Counted from the first letter of the stretch, positions 17,503 through 26,751 are shown. The stretch: 64,000 nt of DNA from UBA937 sp031549725 (GCA_031549725.1 JAVBPH010000003.1:35860-99859), one strand, 5' to 3'. A program made the numbers and translations. The notes: generated from the letters alone by a model not told the origin.

Positions 17503-17544
17503 AAGGAAAACTTCTAAAAACTGAAGTTTTTAGAAGTTTTCCTT
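17503..17544. repeat. Perfect 19-bp hairpin
   Basis: AAGGAAAACTTCTAAAAAC (17503-17521) pairs with its exact complement at 17526-17544 around a TGAA loop. It ends 35 bases before the next start codon. The CTTCTAAAA core recurs near 32645, hinting at a repeat family. Confidence 0.55.
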
Positions 17545-17578
17545 ATGTATTTCTTTGATGATGCTAAGGAGAAACCCT

Positions 17579-18073
17579 ATGGGGTCCAAATATTCTATAA
17601 AGAAAATAATTAAAAACGACTGGGTTGCCTCTATGCCTATGCGGATACTTTTCGTTTCCATGATTTTGGGTATTGGGATAATTGTACTTGCGGTGGCTGT
17701 CCTCAATCATGCGGGGATACTTCGTCTTGGGGAGGAGTATAAAATAATTTTAGGTCCTGGTTTTTTTCTCCTGGTACTGCTGGCGTTTACGGTTGTTTTT
17801 GCCAGGGTGCATAGAATTGGTTCCTACTTCAGAAAAGGTATTGAGACAGAAGCGCAAATTGTAAATGCTTCATACGACTGGCATAAAAAGGGAACCCTGG
17901 AATGTACTTATTGGGTAAACGGGGAAAAATGCAGCGGAAGCGTTGAATTCTGTTTTCAGGATGATGATATGGAACCCTATAAAAAGGGCGGTACGGTAAT
18001 CCTGCTGGTTAATCATAAAAATCATGAAAGAGCAATAATAAAAGAATTATTTTCCAAAACAAAACCCTGCTAA
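17579..18073 (+). CDS. Two-TM membrane protein, DUF3592-like
   Basis: A 164-residue protein with two transmembrane helices (ILFVSMILGIGIIVLAVAV and GPGFFLLVLLAFTVVFA), followed by a soluble domain of strands (TEAQIVNASYDWHKKGTLEC, then GGTVILLVNHKNHERAII). This layout resembles DUF3592-type proteins, whose role is unknown. ATG 17579 with AAGGAG seven bases upstream is chosen. It lies directly behind the long hairpin. Confidence 0.62.
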   Translation: MGSKYSIKKIIKNDWVASMPMRILFVSMILGIGIIVLAVAVLNHAGILRLGEEYKIILGPGFFLLVLLAFTVVFARVHRIGSYFRKGIETEAQIVNASYDWHKKGTLECTYWVNGEKCSGSVEFCFQDDDMEPYKKGGTVILLVNHKNHERAIIKELFSKTKPC

Positions 18074-18324
18074 GGTTATATGCAATGTACGAAACGGTGA
18101 AATTGGTTGTGGACATAGTTAGGTAAAATTACCTGGTTAAGCAAGAGAAACCGTCGTCTGTAATCTGAAATATTAATGACTATTGGGATTCCCGGAAAAA
18201 ATGTTCGGGCTTAAATCCTGATATCCGTCGGACGCTGAAAAAATTATTAAATAATAAAAATGTGAAAATTCCAAAACAGTGCTATAATTGTGAATAAACC
18301 CAGCAAAACCAAGGTTGTCAGAAT

Positions 18325-19605
18325 ATGGTAAGATTCAGAAAAATAGCGGTCCTGATCTTTCTTTTGGTATTTAGTGTATCCCTCGGCGCCCAGGAACAGA
18401 ATCCGGATATGGACCCTTTGGTGTTTAAACTGATGGTCATCGGTGCCAGCGATGAAATATTCATCTGGTGGGGCCATGCGACGCTGATTATTGAAAATAC
18501 CAAGTACGACCATTCCGTGATATACGACTGGGGAATTTTTTCCTATCCCAGTGACAGCTTTTTAATGGACTGGATCAGGGATAAGGTGGCGTATAAATGT
18601 GCAGTCGCTTCAGCCAAACCGGATATCTACGGTTATATTGGGGAGGACCGGGATATTGTGGTGTATGTCCTTGACCTGGAACCGGACAAAAAACAGGCCA
18701 TTCTGGATTATGCGGTCAATAACGTACATCCGGCAAATTGCTGGTATACCTATCATCCCTTTGAGGATAATTGCGCTACCAGTATCCGGAACTTGATTGA
18801 TCTGGGGACCGGCGGTCAGTTAAAGGAAAGGCTTTCCAATACCCCGGGCCGCTTTACCTACAGGCAGCATTTGAGGCGGTTTATCTGGTTCAGGACTATC
18901 TCCGACGGATTTTATTCTTTTTTGATGGGTCAGGATCTGGATAAAAATATTTCGGCATGGGAAGAAATGTTTCTGCCCATAGAGATTGGCCGGAATGTTT
19001 CGGACTTCAAATATATTGATAGTTCCGGTAATGAACGGCAGCTGGTAACCAGGGTCGAAATGCTTAATGCCACCAAGAACCGTCCCCCGGTCCTGAATGA
19101 ACCCCTAAACCAATGGCCCTTGGCGATGTTTCTTGGATTCACAGTGACAGCCCTGCTGATGGGTATTATTACCCTGCGGAAAAAAAATCCTGTTTCCGGG
19201 AGCATAGCATGGGGACTGGCCCAAACTCTTTTGGGTTTATTGTTCGGAATTTCCGGGGTGGTCCTGTTTTTTGTTATGTTTTTCATGAAGCATGAATACT
19301 TCCGGAATAATTTCAACCTGTTGCTTATTAATCCGCTGATCCTGGCTGCGGTTCCCCTGGGTATTGGTGTTATGTTTGGCCGGGGTAAACCGGAGAAATA
19401 TCTCCGCTTGTTATGGACCTACGTGTTTATTGCGGATTTAGTCCTGATGGTTATGAGACTTCTGCCTGTATTTTATCAGAATAACCTGACTCTGCAGATA
19501 GTCATGCTCCCTATTTCTTTTTTGCTGAGCTGGAATTTTAATACGAATACCCCCGGGATATGCCAGTATATCCGTCGGTTAAAATACCGTCCCAAAAATG
19601 CGTAG
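18325..19605 (+). CDS. DUF4105/Lnb-like membrane protein
   Basis: A 426-residue protein with a signal peptide (ending VSLGAQ), an exported N-terminal domain of the DUF4105 (Lnb N-terminal) family and five C-terminal transmembrane helices. The family core is visible as WWGHATLII (conserved His near residue 50) and FEDNCATSIRNLID (conserved Cys near residue 150). In Bacteroidetes, Lnb proteins with this domain N-acylate lipoproteins; in spirochaetes the role is untested. Given the lipoprotein-rich setting, an envelope acyltransfer role is plausible but inferred. Confidence 0.78.
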   Translation: MVRFRKIAVLIFLLVFSVSLGAQEQNPDMDPLVFKLMVIGASDEIFIWWGHATLIIENTKYDHSVIYDWGIFSYPSDSFLMDWIRDKVAYKCAVASAKPDIYGYIGEDRDIVVYVLDLEPDKKQAILDYAVNNVHPANCWYTYHPFEDNCATSIRNLIDLGTGGQLKERLSNTPGRFTYRQHLRRFIWFRTISDGFYSFLMGQDLDKNISAWEEMFLPIEIGRNVSDFKYIDSSGNERQLVTRVEMLNATKNRPPVLNEPLNQWPLAMFLGFTVTALLMGIITLRKKNPVSGSIAWGLAQTLLGLLFGISGVVLFFVMFFMKHEYFRNNFNLLLINPLILAAVPLGIGVMFGRGKPEKYLRLLWTYVFIADLVLMVMRLLPVFYQNNLTLQIVMLPISFLLSWNFNTNTPGICQYIRRLKYRPKNA

Positions 19606-19688
19606 GGGCTGAAGTGTAAAACTATGAAAAAACAATATAATGCAGGAGCTGTCAGGCTCAAAAAAATCACCTCCTAGTATTTATCTTT

Positions 19689-20171
19689 ATGATAAGCACC
19701 GCGGTTCTTCCGCAGGAAGCGGAAGTAATAGATAGGTATGTGGATCTGTACAACGAAGCCCTGGAGGAAGCCTGGAATGCCGAATTTATTCCTCCGCTGA
19801 AAGATCTAACCTATTCCCAGATTGAAATCTATTCTTCCTATTTGGGATTTGGTTTTAAAATGAATCCATTTACCGGAAGAATTGGTTTCTCCCGGTTTTT
19901 TATTATCCCTTCAAAACTTGAAACCGAAGTATATGCAATGGCTGATGGTATAGTGGAAGAAATTGGTTTTATGCAGGCAATAATAAAAAGCAAGGAGTTT
20001 GAAATATGCTATGTTGGTATAAGGACTTCGGATATTAAACCTGGCGATTCTATTCAGAAAGGGATGTGTATTGGTCGCGTTTCTACATCCGGTTTAAGTA
20101 CCGGTCCTGTATTATTACTGTCTTTAAAATATAAAGATGTATATCTGAACCCGGGGTATTTTATGTTTTAA
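19689..20171 (+). CDS. Degenerate M23-like secreted protein, possibly frameshifted
   Basis: The C-terminal half (VYAMADGIVEEIGFM, then GDSIQKGMCIGRVSTSGLSTGP and YLNPGYFMF) follows the lysostaphin/M23 barrel pattern. The zinc ligands (the H-x-H pair and upstream H/D) are absent, so it is probably a non-catalytic wall- or protein-binding domain. The upstream 19624 ATG opens M-K-K-Q-Y-N-A-G-A-V-R-L-K-K, but a stop follows. One extra A in the A7 tract at 19660-19666 would join it in frame to N-H-L-L-V-F-I-F-M-I-S-T-A-V, making a complete signal peptide. The gene therefore probably starts at 19624 with a frameshift. It lies 18 bases behind the Lnb-like gene. Confidence 0.6.
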   Translation: MISTAVLPQEAEVIDRYVDLYNEALEEAWNAEFIPPLKDLTYSQIEIYSSYLGFGFKMNPFTGRIGFSRFFIIPSKLETEVYAMADGIVEEIGFMQAIIKSKEFEICYVGIRTSDIKPGDSIQKGMCIGRVSTSGLSTGPVLLLSLKYKDVYLNPGYFMF

Positions 20172-20222
20172 AGAAACATAAAAGGTATAATGGAATGTTC
20201 TCTTAAACAGCAGCGAATAAAA

Positions 20223-20244
20223 GGGACAGCCCCGGGGCTGTCCC
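20223..20244 (-). terminator. Rho-independent terminator of guaB
   Basis: GGGACAGCCCC / GGGGCTGTCCC form a perfect 11-bp inverted repeat (loop-forming bases at the centre). On the minus strand it is followed by a short T-run, eight bases beyond the guaB stop codon. Confidence 0.75.
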
Positions 20245-20252
20245 TATCATAT

Positions 20253-21689
20253 TTATTGCCTGGAATAATTCGGGGCTTCCTGGGTAATCGTCACATCATG
20301 GATGTGGCTTTCCTTAAGCCCCGCACCGGTAATCTTCACAAAATTGCGGTATTTTTTCAGTTCATCAATATTTTTGCATCCGCAGTAGCCCATACCTTTG
20401 CGCAGACCCGCAACCAGCTGGTTCAGGTAATTCCGCAGTTCCCCCTTGTAGGGAACCCGGCCTTCAATGCCTTCCGGTACGGGGGATTCATCCTTGCCTA
20501 TCTGGTAGCGGTCGCCGGCGCCATCATTGATGGCCCCCAGGCTTCCCATGCCGCGGTATTCCTTGTAGATCCTGCCGTCAAAAAGTATTTCCTTTCCGGG
20601 GGCTTCCTTAAGCCCCGCAAAAAGATTACCTATCATAACTACATTGGCGCCGGCACCGATGGCTTTGGAAATATCCCCGGAGAATTTGATGCCCCCGTCT
20701 GCAATAACGGGAATCTTATACTTTGACGCTTCCTCTGCACAGTCCCAGACAGCGGTAAACTGGGGGACACCGATGCCCGCAACTATCCGGGTGGTACAGA
20801 TTGATCCCGGCCCGATTCCGATTTTAACCGCATCGGCACCGGCATCAATAAGACGTTTCGTCGCTTCCCTGGAAGCCACATTCCCGCCGATTACCGGAAC
20901 GCCGAACTTTTTCTTGATGGCGGTCACCGCATCCATCACATTTTTTGAATCCCCATGGGCAGTATCAAGAACAACAAAATCAACCTTGGCTGCCTTGAGG
21001 AGGGGCATACGGATTTCCAAGTCCTGGGGAGAAACCGCAGCCCCGACTATCAGCCGGCCGCCCTTATCCAGGGCTGCATGGGGGAAGGCATCATGTTTTT
21101 CCATATCCTTTACCGTGATCAGTCCGGTGAGATGTCCCTGGGCATCCACCACGGGAAGTTTTTCAATGCGATGCTTATCAAATTTTTCCCTGGCAGCAGT
21201 CACCGAGGGCTCTCCCTGAACGGTGACGGGATTTTTAGTCATCACACTGGTCACCGGGAGGGTAAAATCCGTGCAGAACCGGAGGTCCCGGTTGGTGATA
21301 ATACCGGTCAGCCGGTTATCCTTGTCCAGTACGGGCATACCCGAAACCTTGTAACGTTCCATCAGGGATTTGACATCCTTCACCAGTGCATCGGTTCCGA
21401 CGGTTACCGGAGAATCAATGATCCAGTTGAGGAAGCGTTTTACGCTCATCACCTGCTGGGCCTGGGCTTCGGGTTTAAGGTTCCGGTGGATGACTCCGCT
21501 GCCGCCTTCCAGGGCAATGGCAATGGCCATCCGTTCTTCGGTGACCGTGTCCATGGCCGCGGTGATGATGGGAATATTGAGTTTAATATCTGCGCAAAGT
21601 ATGGTTTCTACATTACACTCCCTGGGCAGCAGGTCCGAATAACCGGGCTGCAGGAGGACGTCATCATAGGATAATGCTTCTCTGAACAT
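20253..21689 (-). CDS. guaB: IMP dehydrogenase
   Basis: IMPDH oxidises IMP to XMP with NAD+, the committed step to guanine nucleotides. The 478-residue protein has the barrel N-terminus (LSYDDVLLQPGYSDLLPREC), two CBS domains in the middle (about residues 90-205, e.g. VSGMPVLDKDNRLTGIITNR) and the catalytic loop GIGPGSICTTRIVAGIGVPQ with the nucleophilic Cys. The C-terminal flap region (KEYRGMGSLGA) is intact. It is transcribed on the minus strand in the same direction as purB upstream, with 288 bases between, and each has its own terminator. Confidence 0.97.
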   Translation of the reverse strand: MFREALSYDDVLLQPGYSDLLPRECNVETILCADIKLNIPIITAAMDTVTEERMAIAIALEGGSGVIHRNLKPEAQAQQVMSVKRFLNWIIDSPVTVGTDALVKDVKSLMERYKVSGMPVLDKDNRLTGIITNRDLRFCTDFTLPVTSVMTKNPVTVQGEPSVTAAREKFDKHRIEKLPVVDAQGHLTGLITVKDMEKHDAFPHAALDKGGRLIVGAAVSPQDLEIRMPLLKAAKVDFVVLDTAHGDSKNVMDAVTAIKKKFGVPVIGGNVASREATKRLIDAGADAVKIGIGPGSICTTRIVAGIGVPQFTAVWDCAEEASKYKIPVIADGGIKFSGDISKAIGAGANVVMIGNLFAGLKEAPGKEILFDGRIYKEYRGMGSLGAINDGAGDRYQIGKDESPVPEGIEGRVPYKGELRNYLNQLVAGLRKGMGYCGCKNIDELKKYRNFVKITGAGLKESHIHDVTITQEAPNYSRQ

Positions 21690-21872
21690 AAAATCTCCTT
21701 GTGTTAAAACCGCCGGATGATACCGGGGTTTTACGTATATTTTTCGGCAGTCCCCGGAACATCAAATAAATCCGTGGAAACCGTTTGGTTACAAATCTAT
21801 GTATTCCGGGCAACCCCAGGAATTGGCTATGACCGCCTTACCATTCAGCAGCTGTTCCGGAATACCAAGTTC

Positions 21873-21945
21873 CCTTTATTCGCAAGTGGGTTTAATACCC
21901 CGCTGCTTGCCTCGCACGCGAAAGCGTGCAGAAGGCTGTTGATTA
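21873..21945 (-). repeat. Dispersed repeat element R1, short copy
   Basis: On the minus strand it begins TAATCAACAGCC and ends GGTATTAAACCCACTTGCG, the same ends as the copies at 395 and 45279. Its interior differs: GCACGC-GAAA-GCGTGC (21914-21929) forms a stable GNRA-capped hairpin. Confidence 0.5.
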
Positions 21946-21952
21946 AAACAAA

Positions 21953-21972
21953 GGGCACCCATGATGGTGCCC
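21953..21972 (-). terminator. Rho-independent terminator of purB
   Basis: GGGCACC (21953-21959) pairs with GGTGCCC (21966-21972). On the minus strand it is followed by TTTGTTTT, placing it 5 bases beyond the purB stop codon. Confidence 0.7.
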
Positions 21973-21977
21973 TGTTT

Positions 21978-23435
21978 TTATGCATTCACAAAATCATTGC
22001 TCATCAAAAGGTGATATTTCTTCGCTATTTCTTTAGCCTTTTTAACCGCCAATCCGGAATACCGCTCGGGATGTTCAAAAAATGCCAGGGATTCTTCCGG
22101 TGATGCGGCCAGTCCCAGATCGATCATCTTCTGGCTGATCCTGCTGAGAACATCGGGTTCAGCCTTTAATGCGTCGGCAAAGCTCAGCTTTTTTTCTTCT
22201 GCGGCCAGGGTGATTTTACGGATGATTTCATGGGCGTCGGAGATACCGGTTTCCGCAAGTAGGATATATGCCGGTTCAGCCAGGATACCCCCGGGAATAC
22301 CCGCACCGCTGTTGCCTCCCCGGAGATTAAACATCAGCCGTTCCCGGTCAACCCCCAGATCACGGATGATACTGATCATCCGGCTGACGGCCATACAGAA
22401 CCCGGAAACGTAATCCGCAATAAACCGCTGGCTCGCGGAATTGGAAAGGTCCCGCTGGTGTTCACTGATCTGGTCCATGAAAAAGGTCGCAGCCCTGGGC
22501 ATGAAGGTTTTCCAGAGGCTTTTCACATGTTCCGAGTTCCAGGGATTCCGTTTCTGGGGCATGGTGGATGATCCCACCTGATCCGCCCCGAATCCTTCCC
22601 GGAGCTCGCCTATTTCACTGCGCTGGAGATTCCGGAGATCATCCGCCAGGTTTGCAATGATCCCAAAGGCGGTATTAAATTCCAGAAGGAGCCGGAGCAT
22701 ATATTCGGGTTCCACCAACTGGGTGGAATGTTCCGACGGTTCCAGCTCAAGTTCTGCAAGGTAAATCCTTTCAAGTTCTTCCGGATCTTTTACGAGAACA
22801 CTGGTGGCATTATAAGCCCCGACTGCCCCGGCAAGTTTTCCTTTAAGTCTATTAACACGGTCTTCAATTTCCAGGATAGATTTTCCCAACCGGGATACGT
22901 ATTCCGCCATGGCAAATCCCAGGGTGATAGGCACCGCATGCTGACCATGGGTCCGGCCCACCTGGGGGGTTTCGGCTTCTTTATCAGCAAAACCGCAGAG
23001 AAGAATTTCCAGTTTTCTTAATAAGGGAAGAACCACCTGATTGGTGACACCCTTCATCCTCCAGGACAGGGCGGTATCGAGGATATCCACACTGGTGGCC
23101 CCCAGATGCACCAAAGGTGCGGTTTCTCCGGGAACCTTTTCCTTAAGGACATTTACCAGAGCCCGGATATTATGGCGGGTTTTTTCTTCCTCGGCGTACA
23201 CTTCTTCAGGATCAATAAGGTGTTCCGCTTTCTCCAGGGCCAGTTCAAGATCCGGGGTCAGTTTTCCCCGGACTTTCAGATGGGCGGTTACCAGGGCGAT
23301 TTCTGCCTTAACGCATGAACGGATAGCCCCTTCTTCAGAGATCCAAAGAGAAAGGGATTCAAACAAACTCTTATCTGAGATTGAATAACGGTGATCCAGG
23401 GGGGATAAGTTGCGGAAAATTGTCCTAGCTTCCAT
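21978..23435 (-). CDS. purB: Adenylosuccinate lyase
   Basis: This fumarase/aspartase-superfamily enzyme splits SAICAR and adenylosuccinate, releasing fumarate, in purine synthesis. The superfamily signature is G-S-S-T-M-P-Q-K-R-N-P, and the catalytic His region is in VGRTHGQHAVPITLGFAMAE. The length of 485 residues is near the upper end for the family. It lies beside guaB, so IMP-consuming steps towards both AMP and GMP are grouped here. It starts at ATG 23435, with no further gene upstream on this strand. Confidence 0.95.
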   Translation of the reverse strand: MEARTIFRNLSPLDHRYSISDKSLFESLSLWISEEGAIRSCVKAEIALVTAHLKVRGKLTPDLELALEKAEHLIDPEEVYAEEEKTRHNIRALVNVLKEKVPGETAPLVHLGATSVDILDTALSWRMKGVTNQVVLPLLRKLEILLCGFADKEAETPQVGRTHGQHAVPITLGFAMAEYVSRLGKSILEIEDRVNRLKGKLAGAVGAYNATSVLVKDPEELERIYLAELELEPSEHSTQLVEPEYMLRLLLEFNTAFGIIANLADDLRNLQRSEIGELREGFGADQVGSSTMPQKRNPWNSEHVKSLWKTFMPRAATFFMDQISEHQRDLSNSASQRFIADYVSGFCMAVSRMISIIRDLGVDRERLMFNLRGGNSGAGIPGGILAEPAYILLAETGISDAHEIIRKITLAAEEKKLSFADALKAEPDVLSRISQKMIDLGLAASPEESLAFFEHPERYSGLAVKKAKEIAKKYHLLMSNDFVNA

Positions 23436-23652
23436 ATAGAACTATGGCATACTTCCTGTTTTTTGACAAGAGGTCTGGGGAACCGCTGATTAAACCGGTC
23501 GCAATATGCGCCCAATCAGTGTTTTCCTAGGGAAGGTCCGGGTTTACGATTCTTTGGTACTGTTAATGCCTGTAAAGGATTTGCAAAATCCGAGGGGCAG
23601 TGTATATTTGAGTCTGATTTACCTGGCCTTGGGTTAAAACCAGAAGGGATGC

Positions 23653-24231
23653 ATGAAAATGAAAAAAATATCTTTTGTAATTATTCTAATGTTTGTATGT
23701 TTATTTGTGTTTGGCGAAATAATGTCCATCCCGTTTACGCCCGAAGAGTTTGAGGTTGAAATAATTCAGTATCCCCACATGATAGCTGCGGATAACCCCG
23801 AATCGGAACAGCTGGATACCCGGTATACCTTTACCAATAAAGATGAGACCTACCAGGTACGGTATACTTTTTTTAAACAAACTAATAATGAGCCGGATTA
23901 TACGAAAATGAAAATTCCCTATCGTTTACTAATTATGCCCGTAATATTTAATATTGCGGGACATGATAATTACAATGTATCGGATTTCAGGGATCTGGAT
24001 GTGTTATTTGAGTTCAACGGATCCTTTGGCTCTACTGTTTTTATCCGTGATCCGGATTCCGATTTCGGCCGGGGCTATGCATATTTAATGATAAATTTTT
24101 ATTATAAGGTAAACCAGGGAATAGTGGCCCAGTCAATTTTATTTAATGATCTGTCCTTTGCTGCTTCCCAGGAATTTATTGACGTTTTTCATTCCTTCAA
24201 ATTTCTGGAATGGCCGGATGAGATTCTGTAA
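23653..24231 (+). CDS. Secreted hypothetical protein
   Basis: A 192-residue protein with a clear signal peptide (MKMKKISFVIILMFVCLFVF, cleavage near G-E). The mature part is strand-rich (FEVEIIQYPHMIAADNPESE, then YQVRYTFFKQ), suggesting a small periplasmic beta protein. I recognise no family. It is monocistronic. Confidence 0.6.
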   Translation: MKMKKISFVIILMFVCLFVFGEIMSIPFTPEEFEVEIIQYPHMIAADNPESEQLDTRYTFTNKDETYQVRYTFFKQTNNEPDYTKMKIPYRLLIMPVIFNIAGHDNYNVSDFRDLDVLFEFNGSFGSTVFIRDPDSDFGRGYAYLMINFYYKVNQGIVAQSILFNDLSFAASQEFIDVFHSFKFLEWPDEIL

Positions 24232-24288
24232 AATCCGGTTCTATCTGTGTTATATTAAAACCGGAATCGATTTCTAATAAGGTGATGT

Positions 24289-24909
24289 ATGAATTCAAGT
24301 AAAGAAGATACCCTGCCTTCCCTGCAGGAAGCGGATGAATTATTAGTATGGGCCCATGCGCAGAATCCCGGTCCCTGGATGCAGCACAGCAGAACCGCCG
24401 CAAAAGTGGCCGGGGAAATTGCATCTCATTGTGGTATGGATAAAAACACGGCATACATCCTTGGGTTGCTCCATGATATAGGACGGTATAACGGAATAAC
24501 CGGAATAAGGCATACCTATTACGGAAATATTTTAATGAAGGAAAAGGGATATATTTCCGCAGCCAGAATATGTTTGACCCATTCGTTTATTCAGAAGGAT
24601 CTCCGGACATACCAGGGATTGTTTGATTGTACGGAAGAAGAAGAGAATTATATAAAAGATGAATTAAACAAAATGGAATATGATGATTATGACAAACTCA
24701 TCCAACTCTGTGACCATTTGAGTTTACCCGAAGGGGCGTGCATCCTGGAAAAAAGACTGATAGATGTTACAAGAAGAAATGGATTATATCCCGCAATCCG
24801 GGAAAAATGGGATCTCTGTTTTCAGTTAAAAGATTATTTTGACGAAAAATGCAATGAAAATATTTACACATATTTTTCCCGGGAGATAACAAAAACTTGT
24901 ATCGGCTGA
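24289..24909 (+). CDS. HD-domain phosphohydrolase
   Basis: A 206-residue HD-superfamily protein. Metal-binding residues are in WMQHSRTAAKVAGEIA (first His), LGLLHDIGRY (the HD pair) and the following GIRHTYYGNILMKEKG (further His). Such small HD proteins hydrolyse nucleotides or phosphate esters; the region THSFIQKDL adds another His as in HDIG-type hydrolases. No partner gene hints at the substrate. Confidence 0.82.
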   Translation: MNSSKEDTLPSLQEADELLVWAHAQNPGPWMQHSRTAAKVAGEIASHCGMDKNTAYILGLLHDIGRYNGITGIRHTYYGNILMKEKGYISAARICLTHSFIQKDLRTYQGLFDCTEEEENYIKDELNKMEYDDYDKLIQLCDHLSLPEGACILEKRLIDVTRRNGLYPAIREKWDLCFQLKDYFDEKCNENIYTYFSREITKTCIG

Positions 24910-24970
24910 ATCAGCCCAAATATATAATTCAGAATTGCCTGAAATTTTTATTCGGAAGTCCGGATTAATA

Positions 24971-24988
24971 CCCCGGTGCTCGCCGGGG
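24971..24988 (+). terminator. Hairpin after the HD-domain gene
   Basis: CCCCGG-TGCTCG-CCGGGG is a 6-bp GC-only stem 62 bases after the HD gene. No T-run follows. The preceding GGATTAATA resembles the right end of repeat R1, so it may be a repeat remnant rather than a terminator. Confidence 0.3.
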
Positions 24989-25064
24989 GAGGTTCATTTG
25001 AGAAATTTCTGAAATCCCGCAAAAATTCGGGGATTCCCTTACTCCGGTACCAAGGGAGAGGAAA

Positions 25065-26045
25065 ATGAAAAAAATTACAGTAAAGACTGAGAAGTATATC
25101 GAGTTAATGGGAATACTGGGCCACCTTTCAACGTACGATCAGCGGCTGCGGGCATATTATAATCCGAAAATCCCTGACTGCCGTAATATTTTATGCGAAC
25201 ACATCCTGGAGCATTTTGGGAAATTCAAAACATTGGAAGCTGTAAATATTTTTGAAACGTTAACATCGAAGGAAAGCTTTATTTTCGATGCCCCGGTAAA
25301 GCTGTTTTTCAGAATGGGTAAACTGCATAAAGAAGAAATAATTAATGAGGAGCTTTTATCAAGAGCCGGAAATAAAATTCTCCTGGAAGATATGATACGG
25401 AACGCGGATGTATTTTATGAAGAAAGTAATTTTGAAGGGTTTCTGGAAAAGAATAAAGTAACATACCGGAACATGCTTGAGGATGTGGATGCCATAATTA
25501 ATAAGGATGATTACATCGCAGTATTTGAACAGTATACCGGGCTGGGATGCAGTGCGTACAATGTGGTACTCACCCCTTATATAATTGGGAATTACGGATT
25601 GTTTAATTATGAAGAGGGAGAAATCATTCCGTATCCGGTTATTACTCCCATAAGATCAAAGGAGCTATACTTTGGTCCTGTACAATGCCTGATCGAAATA
25701 ATATGGCATGAAATCAGTCATAGTTTTATTAATCCATGGACAGATAAATATATTACCCAGGATCATTTGAATAAAATGACCGCGGATGATCGGATGCAGA
25801 AACAAGCCTATTCGGATAACCGAACTATTATAAACGAAAATATTATCCGGGCCCTAACGGTTAGACTGACCAGGGTAGGATTTGGCAATGATGCTGCCAT
25901 GGAATCCCTGGGAGTACACAAAAAATGCGGATTCAAATATATTGATAGGATAATAGAACTGCTGGAAGTATATGAAAAAAATAGAGCCATGTATAATTCA
26001 CTGGAAGAATATTATGACTGTTTGATAAATGAAGTCTGGGCATAA
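25065..26045 (+). CDS. HExxH metalloprotease-like protein (DUF4932-like)
   Basis: A 326-residue protein without a signal peptide. Its zinc motif H-E-I-S-H (residues 215-219) in LIEIIWHEISHSF is followed by a basic/acidic helix with a possible third ligand in NENIIRALTVR. The N-terminal 180 residues are helical. The overall arrangement resembles DUF4932 proteins, which are annotated only as putative zinc peptidases. It ends 15 bases before the C39-like gene, so the two likely share a transcript. Confidence 0.65.
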   Translation: MKKITVKTEKYIELMGILGHLSTYDQRLRAYYNPKIPDCRNILCEHILEHFGKFKTLEAVNIFETLTSKESFIFDAPVKLFFRMGKLHKEEIINEELLSRAGNKILLEDMIRNADVFYEESNFEGFLEKNKVTYRNMLEDVDAIINKDDYIAVFEQYTGLGCSAYNVVLTPYIIGNYGLFNYEEGEIIPYPVITPIRSKELYFGPVQCLIEIIWHEISHSFINPWTDKYITQDHLNKMTADDRMQKQAYSDNRTIINENIIRALTVRLTRVGFGNDAAMESLGVHKKCGFKYIDRIIELLEVYEKNRAMYNSLEEYYDCLINEVWA

Positions 26046-26060
26046 AGAAACGGCGGGAGT

Positions 26061-26714
26061 ATGCGGAAGTTTATAAGGTATATAGTAATATTTCTCATAA
26101 TGGTTGTAGCTGTTGGGGCAGCTCTTTTTCTGCGGGTATTGCCGTCCATGGCAGTTAAAATTGATAACACTAATCAGCATATCAATTGCCTGGATATTTC
26201 AGATGATATTTATTTCAGGCAGACCCTGAATAATTGCGCTCCCTATTCGGTTATGGGGGTCATAAATATTCTGGATGGCCGGAAGCTTGATCCGGAATTG
26301 CTGGCTAAGGAAACGAAGTGGAGAATGACAAAAAACCTGACCTATCCCCAGGGACTGGTGGATTTGCTCCGCAGATACAACATAAAAACAAAAGAATACA
26401 ACCTTAGATTATATTCCGGAGAAAATAAAATCCGCTGGCTGAAAAACCAGGTGGATCAGGGATATCCCGTGATATTGCTTGTAAAAGTAAAAAACATTCA
26501 GCATTACTTCACTGTAATAGGGTATGATGACAGGGGATTCATGCTGTATGACTCGCTTCAGGAAAAAGAAAATGACCGCAGCAGAAAAACCGTGACAGAC
26601 CGGGGGGATTATCCGGGAAACAGATATTATACTAATGATGAATTGATAGGCTTGTGGGACCGGGGAGGGTATAAATTATTTTTCAGAAATTGGGCAGTGG
26701 TATGTAAAAAATAA
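26061..26714 (+). CDS. C39-like cysteine peptidase domain protein, membrane-anchored
   Basis: A 217-residue protein with one N-terminal transmembrane segment (YIVIFLIMVVAVGAALFL) and a papain-like C39 domain outside. The catalytic pattern is R-Q-T-L-N-N-C-A-P-Y-S (oxyanion Gln and Cys) and IQHYFTVIGYDDRGFMLYDS (His and Asp). Unlike bacteriocin exporters there is no ABC domain, and no substrate peptide is evident. It is likely a surface or periplasmic peptidase. Confidence 0.72.
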   Translation: MRKFIRYIVIFLIMVVAVGAALFLRVLPSMAVKIDNTNQHINCLDISDDIYFRQTLNNCAPYSVMGVINILDGRKLDPELLAKETKWRMTKNLTYPQGLVDLLRRYNIKTKEYNLRLYSGENKIRWLKNQVDQGYPVILLVKVKNIQHYFTVIGYDDRGFMLYDSLQEKENDRSRKTVTDRGDYPGNRYYTNDELIGLWDRGGYKLFFRNWAVVCKK

Positions 26715-26751
26715 AATCCCATCAATTTTTTCTTTTAGGTATGGAGAGGTT

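Noticed and set aside
18117..18123. Second GTTAGGT behind the DUF3592-like gene
   Set aside because: Same reason; a 7-base match alone is expected by chance.
20955..21674. Plus-strand frames opposite guaB
   Set aside because: guaB motifs on the minus strand are unambiguous; these frames are shadows.
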